Shown in pieces: positions 58,701 to 64,000 of a stretch of 64,000 nt of DNA. Each line of letters opens with the position of its first letter. Within the stretch, counting starts at the first letter, position 1. Position numbers and translations under genes: made by a program. The notes under the pieces are model-generated. The model made no database searches. It saw nothing but the letters and a program-made list of their open reading frames with translations, and was not told the DNA's origin. The stretch is from Trebouxia sp. TZW2008 (Eukaryota > Chlorophyta > Trebouxiophyceae > Trebouxiales > Trebouxiaceae), in assembly GCA_002118135.1 (NCBI GenBank), contig BDIU01000177.1, positions 124,001 to 188,000 of the forward strand. The letters run 5' to 3'.

Positions 58701-60040
58701 CAGAAATCACAGGTTAGACTCACAGTTGCTCTCAGTTTGCTGCTGACACTTGAATTGTCCTGCTACTGACATGCTGCTACAAGCAAGTCCATATGCGTGC
58801 TGTAACAGTACTGATAGTGGTTGCGGTGACGCAGACAGATGCTGCAAATGCACTGTGTGCCCTTGTGCTTTGGTATCTGCTTCACCTGATCCACATCACT
58901 TATATTGGCATAGATACACTGACGAGCAAAGCCTTTCTGTCATTTGCCTCTGCTCGGAACCTGAAAATAGCAGGGACTTCCAAAATCTCAGCGCGCGCTG
59001 CTTGTAGCTCAAGGCCAACTCTTAATGACGTGGTCTCGCCTTTCTAATGTAGGTGAGGGGTTCAATTCCTGGGTGCAGATGCCACATCTGACCAGCATAT
59101 CTTTGCAGAATGCTCACCGTGTGACTGATGAGGGGCTTGAGACACTTGGACACTGTCAAGCCCCTTTGCAGCATCTCAATCTGAAGAGCTGCCGACTCAT
59201 GACTGACCGTGGCTTGGCTGCGTTAGTCAGGATGAGTCACCTCACGCACCTGAGTCTGCAGGTGAGTCTGTTCGACTATCAGTTAGAGCTTGGGCTGCCT
59301 GATATGCCTGACATGTACAAATAGAGTCTTCCAATTTTTCAAAGCAAACACAGCAGCATGCTGACATTGAGCACAGCATACATGTTGCAGTCCATTGTGA
59401 AACATACAGTTTGTACAGCACATGATACCATTGAACTTGGCCATTAGCAGCAGATAAATTACTGAGAGCCTCTATACTGGTGTCCATGATGCACAACAGC
59501 AGTGTCTGCCAGCAGCGTCCTTGACTAGGTCGTGGCTTTCCATAGGGCCAAGGCAGGGTGACTGATGACGGGCTGGCGCATGTCGGCCAGATTCAGGGCC
59601 TGAAAAGCCTGGAGCTGCAATTTTGCTGGGTGTTCACAGACACAGGTCAGCATAACACTGCACTTGGTCAAGTGTAAGCATTCTAACGTCATGTGATTCA
59701 CAACAGGAAGGTTGCAGCTTCACCTGCCATTGCGACTGTAAGTGAATGCCATCAAGAATGTCATTCTCTTGCAAGATGCATGATGCAAGCGCATGGGATG
59801 GACTGTATGGGAGGTTAAAGATGTGCGTCACGTGCAGGTGTGAGTCATTTGACTGGTCTCAGACGCTTGGCACACCTGGATGTGATTTATTGCTGGCAGC
59901 TGACAGATGGTGCAATGCTCATGCTGAGCGAAATGGAGTCACTGAGGAATCTGAACATCATTGGTTTGCACAGACTAAGCAAGCTTGGCAAAGGGCATGT
60001 GCATCACATGTTGGATCATTTGACCGGCACAGAAGCATGA
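52726..60040 (+). CDS. F-box leucine-rich-repeat protein (AMN1/FBXL type)
   Basis: Thirteen exons (52726-53096, 53418-53607, 54094-54343, 54931-55149, 55364-55537, 56380-56568, 57115-57221, 57686-57786, 58038-58134, 58619-58712, 59053-59261, 59546-59645, 59838-60040) give 767 aa. After a ~65-residue leader comes an F-box at about 70-110 (WNAMTGDLFQTVIEHLP...LVCRQWRDSI). The rest is cysteine-containing LRRs of 24-26 residues, for example LTALTSLGLAGCVALTQ, LTHLDLAGCLEITDAG and LHRLNLHGCWQITSAG. The family acts as SCF ubiquitin-ligase substrate receptors; the target is unknown. Introns 1 and 8 appear to start with GC (TACAG/GCACAA and CTCAG/GCAGGT). For intron 8 the GC donor is the only choice that keeps the frame and LRR spacing (LTALR-TLILDGC). 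Several introns carry exon echoes and two carry the same TIR element. Confidence 0.92.
53764..53783. repeat. (GT)n microsatellite
   Basis: About ten GT dinucleotides lie in intron 2 of the F-box gene. Confidence 0.9.
53923..54009 (+). repeat. Echo of F-box gene exon 3 start
   Basis: After a GGTCAG acceptor, gtggatgaccagggtttggc and the next ~65 bp copy the start of exon 3 (54094) with about 95% identity. The copy ends ACCCAGTAG, so inclusion would terminate translation. Period to the true exon is about 171 bp, and the flanking upstream intron sequence is copied too. Confidence 0.88.
55933..56110. mobile_element. 178-bp TIR element, copy A (pogo/Tigger-like MITE)
   Basis: The element begins TACTGTAAAAGCTCTTTGT and ends ...ACAAAGAGAGTTTACTGTA, forming imperfect ~19-bp terminal inverted repeats bounded by TA. 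Internally it has several CCTTACA motifs and the palindromic actgcagtcagaatgcagt. It has no coding capacity. A second copy lies at 56619-56796. The TIR resembles the CAGTAAACTCTC ends seen on pogo/Tc1-like elements; that family link is by recognition only. Confidence 0.65.
56194..56310 (+). repeat. Echo of F-box gene exon 6
   Basis: A CTGCAG acceptor then gactagtgcagttgcaggct and further sequence copies the first ~110 bp of exon 6 (56380). An internal ~20-bp duplication (gcccctggtgatgccct twice) and frameshifts mark it as decayed. Confidence 0.85.
56619..56796. mobile_element. 178-bp TIR element, copy B (pogo/Tigger-like MITE)
   Basis: Same length and same internal order as copy A (tttggt.accaag, gtccttacatc, cccttactcagag, actgcagtcagaatgcagt, ending gagtttactgta), about 80% identical by eye. 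It lies in the next intron of the same gene. Confidence 0.65.
58135..58618 (+). repeat. Echoes of F-box exon 9 end mixed with GCTGT repeats
   Basis: Intron 9 starts at 58135. Copies of the exon 9 end (gatgccctcactgagatcagcct.cag) lie at about 58203-58251 and, more decayed, near 58305-58335 and 58360-58390. Between them run imperfect (GCTGT)n / (TGTGC)n tracts derived from the donor-proximal intron sequence gtctgtgctg. Confidence 0.85.
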
Positions 60041-60725
60041 GATATGAGGTTGGAGCGTTTGTCGGCTATACTAATAATTATTGCTTGCACACAGTCGATT
60101 TGCATGGCCTAACAATGTGCCTGGAACACAAAGATTCGGAGACTATACCGAGACTATATACACAGTTGCTCAACTTTGTACATTATGCTGCCAATGCAGG
60201 TTGTTCCGTTTTGACAACATGCAAACAGTGGTGCTTCGATTTTTGCAAACAACTGATCATGAGTGATTGCTGTGCAACAACAACCATCAACCTGTATGTG
60301 CAATTGCAAGGGACTCCGTTCCATTTGCACGCCACCTTGCATTCTGTGCATTCCGGTTGCGAGGGCAAATGGAGAGTCACAGCATTTGTTGTGAATTCGT
60401 TGGCCAACATAAACTCAGTCCAGCATAGTCTTGGCCTCGGAATTGTGGATGTGGTGATGCCAGTTACACGAAATCAAGGCGACACCAACAGATCAGACAC
60501 TGCATGACAAACATGATTCGCCATATACACATGCAAGAAACAAGTGCTGGCAACGGGTTTCGCTCTAGGCTAAGGCTGCACTTTGCAAGCTCTACAGACA
60601 GAAAGCAACTAGCTTAAACAGTGAGTTTGGCACAAGTCAAAAAATTAGACTGAGCTTACAATCCGCAGAAAGCGACAGCACAGTTGCACAGAAGTGGCGC
60701 TCTCTGCAAGTGTGCTGCTTTCAAA
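60041..60725. other. Convergent intergenic region, no gene seen
   Basis: This lies between the F-box gene stop (plus) and the stop of the next minus-strand gene. A long plus-strand frame enters from the left (59746-60507) but is an out-of-frame shadow of the last F-box exon, with no features of its own. Confidence 0.35.
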
Positions 60726-62263
60726 TCACCACATGGAATTTGCAAAGTACGTGAACTGTCCACTTGTAGTGTCTATCATTGGCTCAGAGCAACGATGGCC
60801 CGATGCAGGTGGCACTCTGGCTTCCATCCTATCAGAAAAGCCCGTTCCAAGCCATTTTGGCGATGAGAATGCTTCCAATTTGAGCACCCCTGCGTCTATT
60901 TTGTCAACCTGTGGCTTCAGAGGCACAGAGATTGGATCACTGATCACTCGAGATGCTGCTAGGGTTGTTGCAGGCTGCTTGTTGTCTGCTATTGTTGTTG
61001 AAGCCTCAACAGCATCATATGCTGCAACTGAAGTTGCCTCTGCCACTGCTGAGGCTGACTCGCCACCGCTCTCTGGCTGCATGCTTTGGTCATCAGTATC
61101 ATCTGGCTTGCGCTGTACTGTGGTGCCTTTCCTGATGTGTTTTGGTGGCCTGTTTCGGGCCTTTTTCTTGTTGTTTTTGCCTGGAGATGAAATGCTGAGG
61201 TTTGATGGAACTTCACTATGGACTGGTGACCCTGGACTGTGCATGGAGGATGGACAAGTGGTGTCTGTGCTGCTGCTACTGTGACTTAGAAGGGAGGCAA
61301 AACTACTAGGCTTTGAAGGGGATGTCGAGGCTTGATGCTGTGCTTGTAACATGTATGCGAGCTGTTCTAGAGGAAAGGCTTGTTCAGCCCACAGGATTGA
61401 CTTGTTCCAAATGCTGCTCTTTTGCCGGTCTACTCAGCCCAGCCATAATCTTCACAATCGCTTGTGGAGACATGCCTACCTTGTCACCTGGCTGAGTGGA
61501 CTGGCCCTGCAGTCACCCGAGGAACTATCAGAGTCGATAGAGCAGTACTTTTGAGACAACAAGATCATGTTATGACTATGTTTTGGGGCGGACGAAGGCT
61601 TTGCGCAATCTTTGCAGGTGATACCAAGCTCACTTACCCAGAGTCAAAGATGTGAAATAGACAAGGCTTGACCACGTCTTTGAGTGGAAAGTTCTGGCTT
61701 CTCACGATGCATTCTAAACTGCCAGACCAGACCGAGCGAGCACTTGTGCAAGGTGCAACTGTGCTGGACTGGCTGTGGCAAAGTCAGCCTAGATGCACGG
61801 GTGTTGCTTGGCAAGTCGAGGGCAAACTTTGACAAGCAGTTCACACTGTCGTCAAGTTGCGTGTTCGCGAATAGCTGATGAGACGCAGCGTCACGAAGCG
61901 GCTTTGCGGGGTCCAGAGAAATCAGACCTGTGAAGCAACGCATGCACTGGCAATCACCTGGTGATTTACATTCCCATCCAGATTTCTCATTGCTACCAGT
62001 CAGATGCTCGAAGACCAGCAGTGCTTTTATGCCAAGGCAACATCTGCAAGAGATGCTATGTTGGGTGTGATGCTTCTCTGTGGTGATGCTTTTATGCACA
62101 TGCATATTCATAATCTGTGCACTCGATAGTACTGCGGTATCGTGATCAGGGCTGCAGAAATCAGCTACACATATACATTGGTCACCCGCTGTCGATACAG
62201 TTCACGTTGGAAAAGCCTTGTTTGTGATTGTTGCTGTTGCTGAGCGAGCATTCCACAATCCAT
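60726..62263 (-). CDS. Unrecognised protein with disordered C-terminus, model uncertain
   Basis: A candidate first exon (62263-62186) begins MDCGMLAQQQQQSQTRLFQR and has a GTGACC donor. Well-formed later exons are 62043-61997 (KALLVFEHLTG), one from 61927 (GLISLDPAKPLRDAASHQLF), and 61693-61638 (NFPLKDVVKPCLFHIFDSG, followed by a strong GTAAGTGAG donor). The last exon reaches TAG at 60726 and encodes a Ser/Thr/Pro/Lys-rich tail with GKNNKKKARNRPPKHIRKG. The phases at 61997 and 61927 agree, but not all junctions were solved. I do not recognise the family. Confidence 0.42.
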
Positions 62264-62414
62264 AGCAAAGGATCTGAGAAGCAGGAATGGAAGCAGCTTA
62301 TGGATGATTTGACACATGACAGGCAACCAGGACAAGTACCAGTAAGCTAGTTATGTTTTTGCAATGCTAATGTATTCCAAACATGCGCAAACATGCATGC
62401 AGTCTCTGATTCTA

Positions 62415-64000
62415 TTACTTGGCTGGCTTTTTGAGTCCAGCAAACATCATGGTCATGTCCCTTGCTAGCCTGCCTCCTCGACCCAGCTCAGCATCCGCCT
62501 GGGCTGATGCACCCTCCCTCGACCCCTCAGGGGCGTGTGGGGGTTGAGCAGCAGCACCAGAGCCAGCGGAATTTGCCCCTGTACTTTTGGCTTGCAAATA
62601 CATATCTTTGGCTTTGGCCCTCATGCGTTCAAAACCCTTGGTGAAAGTTTTCGTTTTTAGGCCGCCCTTCTCAGGGCTATGAAAGCTCTGCATGAAGCGC
62701 TGCCTGTCCTGTGCGCTGACCTCACTCGCCTCTTCGTCTTCTTCTGAGTCTGGTGCAGCCCTGCCCAACATGCCCTCCAGGACCTGCCCTTGGCCCTGGC
62801 CCTGCTCACTTGCTTGATTTAGCCCTTGAAGGGGCCTTTGCTCGAGGCTGCCTTCAGCACTTTGCCTTGCAGCAGCAGAGGCTCTTTGCAGCAGCCCCTG
62901 TGGCAGCATGCCTGATGAGGCTGCTGCATCCTGCGCTGCATGTGACAGGCCTGCTCCAGTCTGCCCCTGCTGTGTTGAATCGCTCCTAGTGCTTAGCCTG
63001 GCACCCAGCTGAGGCTTTGAATCTGGAAGCGGCCTTTGCAAACTGCTCTGTTCCGCAAAAGGCACCTTGCTTTCTGTCTGTGGGCTATCTGCATTTGAAG
63101 CACGCACAACTCAATCATTTTCTCATGTACTCACTGACTAGTTCACTTACTCACTCATGTGCTCAGGCACGCATTCACTCACTTAACTCTTCATTCACTT
63201 GATCACTCACTCATCCACTTGCTCACTCACTCGTTCATTCATGCACTCAAAACACGTGCTAGGCAGGCTTGGAGAGCCAGCAACTAGTTATGTGTTTGCG
63301 CAACCGTTTTCTACGCTCTGACCTTGATGGGACTCTAGCCTTTGGCCTGGCTGGTCATAAATCCCATCTGTGTCTGCACTGGGGGGCTGAGGGGGTGCCC
63401 GCCGAGGGATGACTGGGGGCTCAGATGACAACTGCCTGAAGCCCATGGTCTGAGACGGAGCATGGCTCAGGTCAGGGCTGCTGGAAGCGCCCTGCCCTTC
63501 TACCACGGCAGGGCTCCTGGCACTGCCCTGCCATTTAGACAGCACTTTGGGCATGGCATCAACTCCAGCCTCTTGTGGCTGCCCCTCCAAAGGCCCAGCT
63601 GTGGTTGGCTCTGTCAGACTGTGGCCGCTCTGCTGTGCATTTGAAGCAGCACCGACACCATGGCTAGGCACATGTGGAAGTCCACTAGGCGCATCATGTG
63701 TGTATTGACCGTGACTTGCAGGCTGCTGCTGCTGTTCGCTTGAAAGCACGACAGGTTGTGCTTCCGGCACATGTGCAACATGGCCCTGAGACAAGGCGTG
63801 CACCTGCTGGCTTGACATACTGCTGGGTGGCGCACCATCTACAGTGCTGACAGCCTGTCTGTCTCCGAGGCTTAGCAAGGCAGGCCGGGCATCTGTATAG
63901 GTAGCAGCTTGCTTGTCCCTGGAAGCTAGCAAGGCAGACTGAGCATCAGTAGTGTTAACAGCTTGCATGTCATCAGGAGCTATCAAGGCAGACTGAGCAT
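62415..64000 (-). CDS. Disordered protein, 5' part beyond the window edge
   Basis: Two exons are visible: one open from the right edge to 63323, and a last exon 63088-62415 ending TAA; the junction (ESHQ-DSPQTESK) is in phase 1. The sequence is Gln/Ser/Ala/Pro-rich and probably disordered. Near the edge it has tandem 18-residue repeats (DAQSALIAPDDMQAVNTT and relatives). The last exon has an acidic patch (SEEDEEASEVS) and a short conserved-looking basic stretch (GFERMRAKAKDMYLQAK), ending MFAGLKKPAK. I do not recognise it. Confidence 0.55.
63106..63250. repeat. Imperfect CACTCA/CATT simple repeat
   Basis: The intron of the right-edge gene is largely degenerate (cactcact/cattcact) repeat, for example acttactcactcatgtgctc and gatcactcactcatccactt. 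Confidence 0.85.

Noticed and set aside
59030..59080. tRNA T-arm-like string ggggttcaattcctgggtgc
   Set aside because: It lies inside a well-supported F-box exon, and no matching D-arm, anticodon arm or acceptor stem can be found around it.
59746..60507. 253-aa plus-strand frame overlapping the last F-box exon
   Set aside because: It is out of frame with the LRR exon at 59838-60040, has no domain features and extends into intergenic sequence. It is a shadow frame.
60694..61284. 196-aa plus-strand frame with hydrophobic runs
   Set aside because: It is antisense to the Ser/Lys-rich exon of the 60726-62263 gene. Its hydrophobic stretches are what complementing a basic, Ser-rich sequence produces.

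Overview
The window reads as nuclear DNA of a green alga (Chlorophyta, probably Trebouxiophyceae). Genes are split into up to 25 exons by GT-AG introns with strong gcag acceptors. Two genes encode plant-type organelle-targeted enzymes: an EMB2761-like threonyl-tRNA synthetase and an LTA2-like pyruvate dehydrogenase E2. There is no operon structure, no CRISPR array, and no rRNA or tRNA gene that I can see. The lineage is inferred from protein resemblance only.

Layout: end of a coiled-coil gene (+, 1-274); unrecognised organelle-targeted gene (-, 835-2062, model uncertain); DCAF12-type WD40 gene (-, 2641-5862); Fcf2-domain pre-rRNA processing gene (+, 6206-9218); unrecognised 339-aa gene (-, 10182-11552); organellar ThrRS (+, 11987-18765); plastid PDC E2 (+, 19508-24171); unrecognised plastid membrane protein (-, 24810-26047); a 20-kb gene for a 2708-aa LRR / beta-helix / multi-pass membrane protein (+, 26306-46267); HhH-GPD DNA glycosylase (-, 47744-52042); F-box LRR protein (+, 52726-60040); two disordered-protein genes (-, 60726-62263 and 62415 to beyond the edge). 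For eight genes I joined exons by eye so that every splice phase closes and the summed length is a multiple of three. The genes do not form one pathway. Several pairs are head-to-head with short shared upstream regions.

The most striking property is not a gene. Almost every large intron is filled with decayed tandem copies of the edge of a neighbouring exon, each usually carrying that exon's splice site ('exon echoes'). Upstream introns hold copies of acceptor plus exon start. Downstream introns hold copies of exon end plus donor. The ThrRS exon at 15932-16111 is echoed on both sides, and the HhH catalytic exon of the DNA glycosylase has three extra copies. This points to a lineage- or locus-specific mode of intron growth by short tandem duplication across splice junctions.

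Other points: three apparent GC-AG introns, a pair of 178-bp TIR elements resembling pogo/Tigger MITEs in F-box introns, and an antisense fragment inside a PDC E2 intron that matches a candidate exon about 22 kb away.
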